Translations under genes and position numbers: made by a program
Assembly: GCF_013522925.1 (NCBI RefSeq)
Contig: NZ_JAAMQU010000015.1
Span: forward strand, 1-64,000
Origin: Pseudomonas japonica
Lineage (GTDB): Bacteria; Pseudomonadota; Gammaproteobacteria; Pseudomonadales; Pseudomonadaceae
Direction of reading: 5' to 3'
Length of the DNA stretch: 64,000 nt
Shown: positions 45,851 through 54,881 of the stretch, in pieces
How positions within the stretch are numbered: the stretch's first letter is position 1
Layout: each line of letters opens with the position of its first letter
The notes under the pieces: generated by a model
Seen by the model: only the letters and a program-made list of their open reading frames with translations
What the model was told of the DNA's origin: nothing
The model's database searches: none

Positions 45851-46518
45851 GCGTCCTCCAGGATCAGCACCACAAGGTCCTTCGGCCCGTGGGCGCCGTA
45901 GGCCAGTACCTGTTCGATGTCCGCCGTTTTCGAGGGGCCGGAGACTAACAAGGCATTGGTGGGCATGCCGCCGGCCCAGTTGAAGCGCTGCATCACTTCA
46001 TAAAAGTTGCTGTGGATCTCACTGGCCTTGAGCAACGCGAAGTGCACCGGCGGCACCAAGCTCATCAACCGGGGTTCGTCGGCGGTGGGCCAGAGGATCA
46101 GGCTGCCGGTCGCCGCGATGGCGCCCAGCGTGCCGGTGAGGCTGGCCGGTGTGTCATCGAACAGCTCGCTTTTCCATGCCTCGATCGGGCGGTCGTACGC
46201 TTTGGTTTGCGGTGCTTGCGTGTCGCCTTCCCACGCGCTGAGCAGTTGTTGGCCATAGGGCGTGCGCGGTGCGATCAGCAGGCTGTCCAGTTGGCGGTCG
46301 CGTAGTAGCTTCGCTACTAATGAAGGCCATTGCGCCGCAGTGCTGAGGTGGACTTCGGTGTGTACCGTTTCCATCAACTGCCGCAGCCGGCCGATGCGTT
46401 CTTCCGCTGGGTAGGACCAAGGCGCAGTGACCAGGGCCTCGTCGAAGTTATCCACAATCGGTGTGGTGCCTTGCAGGCTCGCCCGCAGCTTTCCAAGGAT
46501 GTTTTCGCGGGCGCTCAT
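45847..46518 (-). CDS. lldG: LldG (LutC/YkgG family), L-lactate oxidation complex subunit
   Basis: A 223-residue LUD-domain protein, the third subunit of the L-lactate dehydrogenase complex LldEFG (LutABC). GALGAIAATGSLILWPTADEPRLMSLVPPVHFALLK is the conserved LUD signature, and YGAHGPKDLVVLILEDA ends the protein. It overlaps both neighbours by four bases (ATGA), so the five-gene cluster is tightly coupled. It has no cofactor-binding Cys motif of its own. Confidence 0.92.
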
Positions 46519-47969
46519 GGCGTGGTTTTCCCTTTGGCGAGGTGCTCGGCGGCCAGTTCATGCAGCGACCGTGGCGCCGGCTGGGGCGCGCTGTGGTTCT
46601 GGGTCCATGGGCCGATGTTCGCGGGGGTGAGCTTGCGCAGCCGCGTGGCCATTTTCAGGAAGGCGCGGTACAGCGTGGGCGAACTGTTCAGCCGCGCCCA
46701 AGCATTCCAGGCGAGGCGTTCCTTGCGGGAGTATTTGCTGCCTTGGCCGCGCAGCAGCGGCGTGTCGCTGGGCGGCTTCACGTTTTCCTCGCGCAGCCGT
46801 CGCAGCAGGGCTGGGATGGGGATTTTCACCGGGCACACTTCGCCGCAGGCGCCGCACAGCGAGGAGGCGCTGGGGTGGTCCGGCACCGCCGCCAGGCCGA
46901 CCATGTGCGGGGTGATAATCTTGCCGATGGGGCCGGGGTATACCTGGCCATACGTGTGGCCACCCACCCGCGTGTACACCGGGCAATGGTTCATGCAGGC
47001 GCCGCAGCGGATGCAGTTCAGCGTCTGGCGCAATTCACTGTCGGCAAAGGCCTGGCTGCGGCCGTTGTCCAGCAACACCAGGTGCACCTCGCGCGGGCCA
47101 TCGAGCTCGTGGGCCTTGCGTGGGCTGGAGATCATGTTCACGTAGGTGGTGATGGGAATGCCCAGCGCCGAGCGCGTGAGCAGCGACAGTAACGGCACCA
47201 CGTCGCGCAGGTTTTCCACCACCTTTTCGATACCGGTCACGGCAATGTGCACAGGCGGCACGCTGGTGACCATGCGGCCGTTGCCTTCGTTTTCCACCAG
47301 CAGCAAGGTGCCGGTTTCGGCGACCGCGAAGTTCACGCCGGAGACGCCGATGTCCGCCTCGAAGAACTTCTGCCGCAACACGCGGCGGCCGATCTGGATC
47401 AGCTCATCCACGTCCCGGGTGTATTCCACCCCCAGCTTGTTTTCGAACAGCGACGCCACCTGCCCGGCATTCTTGTGGATAGCCGGCATGATGATGTGGG
47501 AAGGCTTTTCGTGGTCCAGCTGCACGATGAACTCGCCCATGTCGGCTTCCAGGCATTCGATGCCTTTGGCGGCCAGCACGTCGTTCATTTCCATTTCTTC
47601 GCTGACCATGGACTTGCCCTTGATCACCTGCCGCGCTTCATGCTTCGCCACAATCCCCAGCACAATCTCGTTGGCTTGCTCGGTGGTCTCGGCCCAGTGC
47701 ACCTGAATGCCTTGGCGGGTAAGGTTGCGCTCCAAGGTTTCCAGCAGGTTGGGCAATTTGGAAAGCGCCCGCGCGCGAATCGCGTTGCCTAGTACGCGCA
47801 GTTCCTCGCGTTCATCGGCATCGGCAAACGCCAGGGCCCGTTTGGTCATCAACGAATCCATGGCGGTGCGGAAGTTGCCGCGCAATTGGCTGTCGCCTAA
47901 TGCGGTGTGGGCGCGCTCGCGGAAGGTTGTAGGAATTTCCAAAGCGGGAATGCGGGTTTGGCTGTTCAT
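46515..47969 (-). CDS. lldF: LldF (LutB family) iron-sulfur subunit
   Basis: A 484-residue protein with an N-terminal LUD domain (GVNFAVAETGTLLLVENEGNGRMVTSVPPVHIAVTG) and a C-terminal ferredoxin-like region with two 4Fe-4S motifs (CIRCGACMNHCPVY and CGACGEVCPVKIP). It is the electron-transfer subunit of the L-lactate dehydrogenase complex. The start MNSQTRIPAL at 47969 has GGAGG upstream and overlaps the lldE stop by ATGA. The 35-codon upstream extension lies inside lldE and is not used. Confidence 0.93.
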   Translation of the reverse strand: MNSQTRIPALEIPTTFRERAHTALGDSQLRGNFRTAMDSLMTKRALAFADADEREELRVLGNAIRARALSKLPNLLETLERNLTRQGIQVHWAETTEQANEIVLGIVAKHEARQVIKGKSMVSEEMEMNDVLAAKGIECLEADMGEFIVQLDHEKPSHIIMPAIHKNAGQVASLFENKLGVEYTRDVDELIQIGRRVLRQKFFEADIGVSGVNFAVAETGTLLLVENEGNGRMVTSVPPVHIAVTGIEKVVENLRDVVPLLSLLTRSALGIPITTYVNMISSPRKAHELDGPREVHLVLLDNGRSQAFADSELRQTLNCIRCGACMNHCPVYTRVGGHTYGQVYPGPIGKIITPHMVGLAAVPDHPSASSLCGACGEVCPVKIPIPALLRRLREENVKPPSDTPLLRGQGSKYSRKERLAWNAWARLNSSPTLYRAFLKMATRLRKLTPANIGPWTQNHSAPQPAPRSLHELAAEHLAKGKTTP

Positions 47970-48790
47970 TGGCCACCTCCGGTGCGCTGCCACAGAAAGC
48001 TCGCCAGGTGCTGGCCCCGTAGCGGTTGGCGCTGTTTTTCCAAAGCGCCGTTGATGTTCATCAGGCAGCCGCAATCGGCAGTGATCACTTCATCCGCGCC
48101 AGAGTCGATGAGGTTGCGAGTTTTATCTTCCACCATGGCGCCGGAGATGTCCGGCATGCGCACGCTGAATGTGCCGCCGAAGCCGCAGCATTCACTTTCA
48201 TGGCTGTGGTCCACACGCTCCACCTGGCCCAGTTGGGCAAGGAGGGCGCGGCCGTGCACATGGGTGTTCATTTCCCGCCGCGCCGAGCAGGACGTATGCA
48301 GCGCCACCTTGATCGGCGAGCCTTGATCGCGAAGCTCCACCTGGCACACATGCAGCAGAAACTCCGCCAGCTCATAGGTGCGCGCGGCGAGGGCTTGCGC
48401 CTGGGCAAGCCGGGCCGGGTCGTCCCGGAACAACGCCGGATAATGCTCGCGGAACATCCCGGCGCACGAGCCCGACGGCACCACCACGGGCCACGGCTGT
48501 TTGAACAGTTCCAACTGGGCAGCGGCGACCGTGCGGGCCTGGTCGGTGTAGCCGCTGGTATAGGCGGGCTGGCCGCAGCAGCTCTGGCCCTGTGGATAAT
48601 CCACGGCAATGCCTTCACGCTCCAGCAGGCGGATCGCGTCCAGCCCGGCATGCGGGAAGAACACGTCCACCACGCAAGTGCCGAACAGGTACACCCGCGC
48701 CGGCTTGCTCGCCGGGTACTCACGCGGCGCTGGAATAGGCGCGGCAAGGCGGGTGGCGTTCGGGGCCGCGTTGTAAAAAAGCTCGCTCAT
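47966..48790 (-). CDS. lldE: LldE (LutA family) CCG-domain subunit
   Basis: A 274-residue protein with two CCG domains (GQSCCGQPAYTSG and SECCGFGGTFSVRMP), the cysteine-rich redox centres of LutA/GlpC-type proteins. It is the first subunit of the L-lactate dehydrogenase complex. The start MSELFYNAAP at 48790 has GGAG upstream; the longer open frame adds 20 unlikely residues. It lies 94 bp after lldP in the same orientation. Confidence 0.92.
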   Translation of the reverse strand: MSELFYNAAPNATRLAAPIPAPREYPASKPARVYLFGTCVVDVFFPHAGLDAIRLLEREGIAVDYPQGQSCCGQPAYTSGYTDQARTVAAAQLELFKQPWPVVVPSGSCAGMFREHYPALFRDDPARLAQAQALAARTYELAEFLLHVCQVELRDQGSPIKVALHTSCSARREMNTHVHGRALLAQLGQVERVDHSHESECCGFGGTFSVRMPDISGAMVEDKTRNLIDSGADEVITADCGCLMNINGALEKQRQPLRGQHLASFLWQRTGGGQ

Positions 48791-48884
48791 CAGGCAGGTT
48801 CTCCACAATGGCCCGGCTTCTTTATTGCCATGGTCGGGCTCGGTCGCCACGCCGGGGTGTCCGGCGTGCCATTTCAGTAAAGCT

Positions 48885-50555
48885 TCAATGCACCAGAATG
48901 CCGGTAAAACAGTACGCCTGGGCCAACGTAATCAGCCCTACCAGCGCCGCGAAGAACAGGCTGTGCTTGAGGGTGAAGCGGAACAGGTCGGATTCTTTCC
49001 CCACCAGGCCGGTGGCGGCGCAGGCCACGGCGATGGACTGCGGCGAAATCATCTTCCCGGTGACCCCGCCGCTGGTATTGGCGGCTACCAGCAAGGTGTC
49101 GTTCACGCCGATCTGGTGCGCGGTGGTGGCTTGCAGTGAGCTGAACAGCGCGTTGGACGAGGTATCCGAGCCCGTGAGGAATACCCCAAGCCAACCCAGG
49201 AAGGGCGAGAAGAACGGGAAGGCCGCCCCGGTACCTGCAAGCACCAGCGCCAGGGTGGAGGACATGCCCGAGTAGTTGGTGACGAAGGCGAAGGCCAGCA
49301 CCATGCCGATGGACAGGATCGGCCAGCGCAGCTCCTTCACCGTGGTGAGAAAAGTGGTAATACCAATAGACGGCCGTATGCGAAGCACCAGCATGCTCAC
49401 CAAGGCGGAAAGGAAAATCGCAGTGCCCGTGGCCGAGATGGGATCAAGCTTGAACACCGCAGGCATCACCGTAGGTGCCGCCACGATGGGCGCCGCTTTC
49501 ATCACCAATTGGTCCAGGTGTGGGATTGGGGTGCTCCATACCCAGCTGTAGAGCGAGCCGCCAGCGGCAAACAGGGCCTTGAAGGGCTTGAGCGTCCACA
49601 CCGTAACCAGCAGGGTGAGGATCAGAAACGGTGACCAGGCTTTGAGGATAGCGCCCATTGAGTGGGGGCAAGCCTGGCGCGCGGGTGCGGTAACCACTGC
49701 GGCGCCGACACTTGCTCCTGCCAACTGCGCGGTGCTTGGCGCTGGTGACCATACCTTGAGGAACAGTGCGAGAGACACCAGGCTGACCAACGCAGAGGTG
49801 ATGTCTGGCAGCTCCGGCCCAATGAAGTTGGAGGTGAGGTATTGCGTGACCGCAAAGCTGAGGCCCGCCACCAGTGCTGCCGGCCAGGTTTCGCGTACGC
49901 CGCGCCAGCCGTCCATGATGAACACCAGCCAGAAGGGCACGAACACCGACAGCAACGGCAATTGCCGGCCCGCCATGGCGCCGATCTTGAACGCATCGAT
50001 GCCAGTCACCTGGCCGGCTACGATGATCGGAATGCCCAGCGCGCCGAACGCCACGGGTGCGGTGTTGGCAATCAAACACAACCCGGCGGCATACAAGGGA
50101 TTGAAGCCCAGCCCTACCAGCAGCGCGGCGGTGATGGCCACCGGGGCGCCGAAACCTGCCGCGCCTTCCAGGAAGGCACCGAAGCAGAAGCCGATCAGCA
50201 GCACTTGCAGCCGCTGGTCTTCAGTCAGCGACAACACCGAGGCACGGATCACTTCGAACTGGCCGCTCTGCACGGTCAGCTTGTACAGGAACACCGCGGC
50301 CACAATGATCCAAGCGATAGGCCACAGCCCATAGAGGAAGCCATAACCGGCGGCGGCCAGCGCCATGTCGGCGGGCATGCGAAACGCGAAGATCGCTACC
50401 AGCAGCGACAGCAGCAGCGTAAGGCTACCGGCCACGTGGCCTTTAAGCCGAAGCCAGGCCAGGGCCACGAAGAAAAACGCGATGGGGATAAGTGCGAAGG
50501 TGGCAGACAGCCCAAGGCTGCCCAGCGGGCTGTAGAGTTGTTCCCAGGTTTGCAT
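48885..50555 (-). CDS. lldP: L-lactate permease
   Basis: A 556-residue LctP-family lactate/proton symporter with about 12-14 hydrophobic segments. LIGFCFGAFLEGAAGFGAPVAITAALLVGLGFNPLYAAGLCLIANTAPVAFGALG is the family hallmark, and FLTGSDTSSNALFSSLQ near the C-terminus is also typical. It also transports D-lactate and glycolate in studied relatives. It is first in the lactate cluster and divergent from lldR; the palindrome at 50593-50615 lies 38 bases upstream of its ATG. Confidence 0.95.
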   Translation of the reverse strand: MQTWEQLYSPLGSLGLSATFALIPIAFFFVALAWLRLKGHVAGSLTLLLSLLVAIFAFRMPADMALAAAGYGFLYGLWPIAWIIVAAVFLYKLTVQSGQFEVIRASVLSLTEDQRLQVLLIGFCFGAFLEGAAGFGAPVAITAALLVGLGFNPLYAAGLCLIANTAPVAFGALGIPIIVAGQVTGIDAFKIGAMAGRQLPLLSVFVPFWLVFIMDGWRGVRETWPAALVAGLSFAVTQYLTSNFIGPELPDITSALVSLVSLALFLKVWSPAPSTAQLAGASVGAAVVTAPARQACPHSMGAILKAWSPFLILTLLVTVWTLKPFKALFAAGGSLYSWVWSTPIPHLDQLVMKAAPIVAAPTVMPAVFKLDPISATGTAIFLSALVSMLVLRIRPSIGITTFLTTVKELRWPILSIGMVLAFAFVTNYSGMSSTLALVLAGTGAAFPFFSPFLGWLGVFLTGSDTSSNALFSSLQATTAHQIGVNDTLLVAANTSGGVTGKMISPQSIAVACAATGLVGKESDLFRFTLKHSLFFAALVGLITLAQAYCFTGILVH

Positions 50556-50592
50556 GGCGGCCTCTAGTTGTTATTGGCAGGCGGTCGCTTGG

Positions 50593-50615
50593 GTAAATTG
50601 GTAATACCAATTTAC
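50593..50615. promoter_or_regulatory. palindromic operator for LldR
   Basis: GTAAATTGGTA and TACCAATTTAC are perfect 11-base arms around one central A. The core TGGTAATACCA fits the T-G-T...A-C-A pattern bound by FadR-subfamily GntR regulators. It lies between divergent lldP and lldR, close to lldP, so LldR bound here would block lldP transcription until lactate is present. Confidence 0.85.
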
Positions 50616-50776
50616 AGGTTGTGGTGGGTAGGTTAGGGTGCCCGTGGTTGGCCTGTCAATTTCCCTTGGTCGAGACTTTGGTCGTAGCGCCTCGTAAGCA
50701 GGTCTAAGGCGCGATCGTTCGCAGGCAGGTAAAATCGCGGTATCAGCCCTTACGGCTGAGGCATGGGAGGCGGTAG

Positions 50777-51544
50777 ATGGGGTTTGATCAGGTTCGGCAG
50801 CGGCGCTTGTCCGACGATATTGTCGAGCGGCTTGAGGGGATGATTCTCGAGGGCACGCTCAAAGCTGGTGAGCGCTTGCCGGCGGAGCGGGTACTGGCCG
50901 AGCAGTTCGGCGTGTCTCGGCCGTCCCTGCGCGAAGCCATCCAGAAGCTTGCAGCCAAAGGCATTCTGGTCAGCCGCCAGGGTGGCGGTAATTATGTGGT
51001 AGACAGCCTGGGCACGACCTTTAGCGACCCTTTACTGGAATTGCTCGAACACAGCGCCAGCGCCCAGCACGACCTGCTGGAATTTCGCCACACGCTGGAA
51101 GCCTCCTGTGCGTATTACGCCGCGTTGCGGGCGACCGACGTGGACCGCGAACGGCTGACGGCCGCATTCGATACGCTGCAGGATTGCTACGCCCGCGCCG
51201 ATGAAGCCAGCCAGGTAGAGGAGGGCGCCGCCGATGCGCGCTTCCATCTGGCGATCGCCGAGGCCAGCCATAACGCCGTGTTGCTGCACACCATTCGTGG
51301 CCTGTTCGACCTGCTCAAGCGCAACGTGGTCACCAACATTGGCGGCATGTACAAGCAGCGGTCAGAAACCCGAGCCATGTTGATCAGCCAACACCGGGAG
51401 CTGTATCAGGCGATCATGGAGGGCCAGGCCGAGAAAGCCCGGGAAGTGTCGAGCCGGCATATTCTGTATGTGCAGGAAGTGCTGGAAGAGGTGCAGCAGC
51501 AGGCGCAGCGGCTGGCCAGGGCGGAGCGGCGCAAGGGGTTGTAG
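50777..51544 (+). CDS. lldR: LldR, FadR-subfamily GntR regulator of lactate genes
   Basis: A 255-residue regulator. The N-terminal winged HTH (RRLSDDIVERLEGMILEGTLKAGERLPAERVLAEQFGVSRPSLREAIQKLAAKGIL) is GntR type, followed by an FCD ligand-binding domain (LLEFRHTLEASCAYYAALRAT, then metal-binding-type DARFHLAIAEASHN). It is divergent from lldP, as LldR usually is, and probably releases its operator on binding L- or D-lactate. GGGAGG precedes the ATG. Confidence 0.92.
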   Translation: MGFDQVRQRRLSDDIVERLEGMILEGTLKAGERLPAERVLAEQFGVSRPSLREAIQKLAAKGILVSRQGGGNYVVDSLGTTFSDPLLELLEHSASAQHDLLEFRHTLEASCAYYAALRATDVDRERLTAAFDTLQDCYARADEASQVEEGAADARFHLAIAEASHNAVLLHTIRGLFDLLKRNVVTNIGGMYKQRSETRAMLISQHRELYQAIMEGQAEKAREVSSRHILYVQEVLEEVQQQAQRLARAERRKGL

Positions 51545-51601
51545 GGGAGTGCCTGACTCGCGAAGCTTTTGCCCCCACAGATTGAACTGCCTGCGCCACC
51601 C

Positions 51602-51682
51602 CCTGTGGGAGCAAGCGCAGCCGCAGGCGGAGCTCGCGAAAAGAGCGAGAAACCCTTCGCGAGCTCCGCCCGCTTCCTACAG
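51602..51682. repeat. REP-type extragenic palindrome
   Basis: Perfect 15-base arms GGCGGAGCTCGCGAA (51626-51640) and TTCGCGAGCTCCGCC (51656-51670) lie inside a weaker outer pair (CTGTGGGAGCAAGCG with CGCTTCCTACAG). It lies between the convergent lldR and smpB genes, so it may also terminate transcription. The form is typical of Pseudomonas REP sequences. Confidence 0.75.
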
Positions 51683-51696
51683 TTTAGGGAGCGGCG

Positions 51697-52182
51697 TTAC
51701 TCTTCGCCCTTGCCCTTGCTGCGTACGGCGCGCTGCATTTCGCGGTTGGAATCGCGCTCGCGCTCGGTGTCGCGCTTGTCGTATTCCTTCTTGCCTTTGC
51801 CCAGCGCAATTTCGCACTTGATCAGGTGCTTGCTCCAGTACAGCGCGGTACACACGGCGGTGTAGCCCTTTTGCTGTACCGAGGCATGCAGGCGCTCGAG
51901 CTCTTTCTTGTTCAACAAGAGCTTGCGGGTGCGGATAGGGTCGGCGATCACATGGGTACTTGCGGCGGTCAGCGGCGTGAAGTGCGAGCCGAAGAGCCAG
52001 GCCTCGCCGTCCTTGAGCAGCACGTAGCTGTCGACCAGCTGCGCCTTGCCGGCACGCAGGCTTTTTACTTCCCAACCGGCGAGCACCAGCCCCGCCTCCA
52101 TGCGTTGCTCGATGAAATAGTCGTGGCGCGCTTTTTTGTTCAGCGCGATCGTCCCTGTGGGATGCTTCTTTTGCTTAGCCAT
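51697..52182 (-). CDS. smpB: SsrA-binding protein SmpB
   Basis: SmpB binds the tRNA-like part of tmRNA and brings it to stalled ribosomes. The 161-residue protein has the family blocks IALNKKARHDYFIEQRMEAGLVLAGWEVKSLRAGKAQL, DSYVLLKDGEAWLFGSH and RTRKLLLNKKEL, and ends with the basic tail GKKEYDKRDTERERD that reaches into the mRNA channel. Its tmRNA partner is at 42075-42474. It is divergent from the transporter gene. Confidence 0.96.
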   Translation of the reverse strand: MAKQKKHPTGTIALNKKARHDYFIEQRMEAGLVLAGWEVKSLRAGKAQLVDSYVLLKDGEAWLFGSHFTPLTAASTHVIADPIRTRKLLLNKKELERLHASVQQKGYTAVCTALYWSKHLIKCEIALGKGKKEYDKRDTERERDSNREMQRAVRSKGKGEE

Positions 52183-52316
52183 AGGGCGCGCATTATAGGG
52201 ATAACTTCAAGCGGCGGCTACGGTTTCGAAGTGTTTCACCAGTGCTTCACGGGTTGAGCCACCGAGGTATATCCCGGACAATGCGCGCTCTTTTTTGTTC
52301 ATGGGCGAGTAAACGG

Positions 52317-53732
52317 ATGTCGAGTGAAAAGGTGTCCGTCCATGGAAGCTGGGCCAGCCGCTGGGTATTCATCCTCGCTGCTACCGGTTCCGCGGTCGGG
52401 CTGGGCAGTATCTGGAAGTTTCCTTACATGGTTGGCGAGTATGGCGGCGGCGCCTTCGTGCTCGTGTTCCTCGCCTGTATCGCCCTGATCGGCGTGCCGG
52501 TCATGCTGGCCGAAACCCTCATCGGCCGGCGGGCGCGGCAAAGCCCGGCCAACGCGCTGGCCATGCTTGCCCGCGAAGCCGGCCAGCCAGGCGCATGGTC
52601 CTGGGCCGCCTTCGCCGGCATGCTCACGGCGCTGCTGATCCTGTCGTTCTACAGCGTGGTGGGCGGCTGGTCCTTCGATTACATCGTGGACATGGCCAAG
52701 GGCGACTTCGAAGGCGTTACGCCAGATCAGGTGGGCGCCTATTTCGGCAACGTGATCGCCGATCCCCTGCGGCTGATCTTCTGGCACAGCGTGTTCATGT
52801 TCACCTCGGCGGTGGTCATCGCCAAGGGTGTGGTCGGCGGGCTGGAGCGCAGCCTTCGGATCATGATGCCGTTGCTGTTCGTACTGCTGTTGATCCTGCT
52901 GGGCTACAGCATGACCACCGGGCACTTCATGGAAGGCGTGCATTTCATGTTCGACTTCGACGCCAGCAAGGTGCTCGATGGCCTGCTCCCCGCCATGGGC
53001 CATGCGTTCTTTTCGCTGAGCGTGGGCGTGGGGTCGATCATGATTTACGGTGCCTACATGCCGCGCAGCGCGTCCATCGGCGGCACTATCGTGTCGGTGG
53101 CTTTGCTGGATACCTTTGTGTCCCTGCTGGCCGGTGTGGCGCTGTTCCCGATCGTGTTCGCCGCGGGCCTGAACCCGGGCGAAGGGCCTGGCCTGATGTT
53201 CGTGACCCTGCCTTATGCCTTCGGCAGTGTGCCCTTCGGCCAACTGATGGGTGTAGTGTTCTTTATTCTGGTGGGCGTGGCCGCCTGGAGCTCCGCGATT
53301 TCGCTGCTCGAGCCCATGGTGGCGTATATGGTGGAGCGCTATAAAATATCCCGGGCCTGGGTCGCCACCTGGCTGGCCCTGGCCTGCTGGCTGTTCGGGC
53401 TGGGTACGGTGTTCTCGTTCAACCTGTGGAAGCAGGCCAAATTTTTCGTGAACGATGCTGCCGGCTTCCGCCTCTATCAATGGGGGGCCGACACCGGGCT
53501 GGATTTCTTCGGAGTAATCGATTTCTTCACTTCGCGGATCATGCTTCCGCTGGGTGGCCTGAGTTTTGTGGTGTTTGCCGGCTGGGTAATGGGTCGCGCC
53601 GCGGTACGGGATGAGCTGGCCATGCGTAACCCGCTAATGTTCCAGCTGACCTTCTTTTTGATGCGCTATGTGGCGCCGTGCGGCATTCTCATCGTATTCG
53701 CCGCTCAGTTTTGGAAAATGACGCGTTCATGA
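52317..53732 (+). CDS. sodium-dependent transporter, NSS (SNF) family
   Basis: A 471-residue membrane protein. WASRWVFILAATGSAVGLGSIWKFPYMVGEYGGGAFVLVF is the sodium- and substrate-binding first segment of neurotransmitter:sodium symporters; ALFPIVFAAGLNPGEGPGLMFVTLP is the seventh-to-eighth segment region. Bacterial members import amino acids; the substrate is not readable. The start is chosen at ATG 52317 (MSSEKVSVHG), although the Shine-Dalgarno match is weak; ATG at 52281 is in frame. The stop overlaps the ratA ATG by four bases, an unusual coupling for a transporter. Confidence 0.9.
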   Translation: MSSEKVSVHGSWASRWVFILAATGSAVGLGSIWKFPYMVGEYGGGAFVLVFLACIALIGVPVMLAETLIGRRARQSPANALAMLAREAGQPGAWSWAAFAGMLTALLILSFYSVVGGWSFDYIVDMAKGDFEGVTPDQVGAYFGNVIADPLRLIFWHSVFMFTSAVVIAKGVVGGLERSLRIMMPLLFVLLLILLGYSMTTGHFMEGVHFMFDFDASKVLDGLLPAMGHAFFSLSVGVGSIMIYGAYMPRSASIGGTIVSVALLDTFVSLLAGVALFPIVFAAGLNPGEGPGLMFVTLPYAFGSVPFGQLMGVVFFILVGVAAWSSAISLLEPMVAYMVERYKISRAWVATWLALACWLFGLGTVFSFNLWKQAKFFVNDAAGFRLYQWGADTGLDFFGVIDFFTSRIMLPLGGLSFVVFAGWVMGRAAVRDELAMRNPLMFQLTFFLMRYVAPCGILIVFAAQFWKMTRS

Positions 53733-54163
53733 CCACACATATTCAACGCTCTGCCTTGCTTCCGTATCCGGCCAAGGCGCTCTACGACCTTGTGAATGAC
53801 GTGGCGCGCTATCCGGAGTTTCTGCCCTGGTGTTCGTCTACTCGCGTGATCGAAAGCAGTGACGACTTCATGCGCGCCAGCCTGGAGGTCGCCAAGGGCG
53901 GGCTGAGCCAGCGGTTGGTCACGCGCAATGCGCTGATACCCGGCGAGCGCATCGAAATGAACCTCGAGGAAGGGCCCTTCACCCAGTTGCACGGAATCTG
54001 GGTGTTCAAGCCGTTGGGCGAGAAGGCCTGCAAGATCAGCCTCGACCTCTCCTTCGATTACGACGGCCCGATTGTGCGCGCCACCCTGGGCCCGCTGTTC
54101 AATCAGGCGGCGAATACCCTGGTAGATGCCTTCTGCCAGCGAGCGAAGCAGCTGAACGGCTGA
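53729..54163 (+). CDS. ratA: RatA-type START-domain protein
   Basis: A 144-residue polyketide-cyclase/START-fold protein: RSALLPYPAKALYDLVNDVARYPEFLPWCSSTRVI, then LGPLFNQAANTLVDAFCQRA, both typical of RatA/Coq10-like YfjG. In E. coli RatA was described as a ribosome-associated inhibitor of translation initiation; homologues resemble Coq10 ubiquinone-binding proteins, so a quinone role is also possible. Coupled to the transporter gene by ATGA. The small rnfH gene that often follows ratA is absent. Confidence 0.9.
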   Translation: MTTHIQRSALLPYPAKALYDLVNDVARYPEFLPWCSSTRVIESSDDFMRASLEVAKGGLSQRLVTRNALIPGERIEMNLEEGPFTQLHGIWVFKPLGEKACKISLDLSFDYDGPIVRATLGPLFNQAANTLVDAFCQRAKQLNG

Positions 54164-54216
54164 CCCGGGTTCGAGTGCCCGGCTGCTGATTGGCGCTGGG
54201 CATAAAACCCAAGGCG

Positions 54217-54246
54217 AAAAAAAGCCCGGCGAACCGGGCTTTTTTG
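54217..54246. terminator. bidirectional terminator between ratA and bamE
   Basis: AAAAAAAGCCCGG-CGAA-CCGGGCTTTTTT: a short GC stem with T-runs on both strands, serving both convergent genes. Confidence 0.95.
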
Positions 54247-54256
54247 CATCCGCGAA

Positions 54257-54784
54257 TTACTGCGGGGAGGTTTCGATCGGCGCGGGGCTTGGCACCGGCA
54301 CCGGCTTGGCCTGGTCCACGTCGCGCTGGATCTGCTCCAGCAGCGAGCCTGGCTTGGCTGGCGCTTCTGGTTGCTGCGGCTGCACAGGCGCGTTTTCCTC
54401 GGCCGGAGCGGCGTTGTTGTCCTTGCCCAGGATCGAGTCGTCGCGGCTCACGCCAGGCATGAAATCGCCCGAAAGGCTGGCGAGCTGGTCCGCTTCGTTG
54501 AAGAACACGCTTACGCGTTCCTGCTGCCGACGGGCACCGCCTTGCTGCATGCTATAGAGGTAATCCCAGCGGTTTGGGTGGAAAGTATCCACCAGCATCG
54601 GGTTGCCCATGATAAACCGCACTTGCCGGCGGGTCATTCCAGGCCTCAACTGGTCTATCATGTCCTGCGTGACGACATTGCCCTGCTGGATGTCGATCTT
54701 ATAAACCCCGGGGAATGAACAACCGGCGAGTGCGAGCAGGCTCACGAAGGTGAGGCTGGTAAGCAAGTGCTTGGTGTTTTGCAT
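54257..54784 (-). CDS. bamE: outer membrane assembly lipoprotein BamE (OmlA)
   Basis: A 175-residue lipoprotein of the BAM complex. The signal peptide ends with the lipobox LALAGC (lipidated Cys22). The SmpA/OmlA domain follows (QGNVVTQDMIDQLRPGMTRRQVRFIMGNPMLVDTFHPNRWDYLYS). A Pro/Ala/Glu-rich tail (about 120-175) is longer than in enterobacterial BamE, as usual in Pseudomonas. The gene is divergent from fur; the 97-bp gap carries both promoters. Confidence 0.95.
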   Translation of the reverse strand: MQNTKHLLTSLTFVSLLALAGCSFPGVYKIDIQQGNVVTQDMIDQLRPGMTRRQVRFIMGNPMLVDTFHPNRWDYLYSMQQGGARRQQERVSVFFNEADQLASLSGDFMPGVSRDDSILGKDNNAAPAEENAPVQPQQPEAPAKPGSLLEQIQRDVDQAKPVPVPSPAPIETSPQ

Positions 54785-54881
54785 CGGTGGGCGACTTCCA
54801 CTATCTTGGCTGGGTCAACAAAGCCCCGATCATACCCGCAATGAATGAAGCTGCGAAGCAGCATCGGCGAGAAAGCTGACC

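Noticed and set aside
47970..48074. Upstream extension of LldF
   Set aside because: It lies inside lldE; the Met at 47969 has a strong Shine-Dalgarno site and the usual overlap.
52299..53480. 393-codon frame antisense to the NSS transporter
   Set aside because: Gln/His/Arg-rich shadow of the transporter gene.
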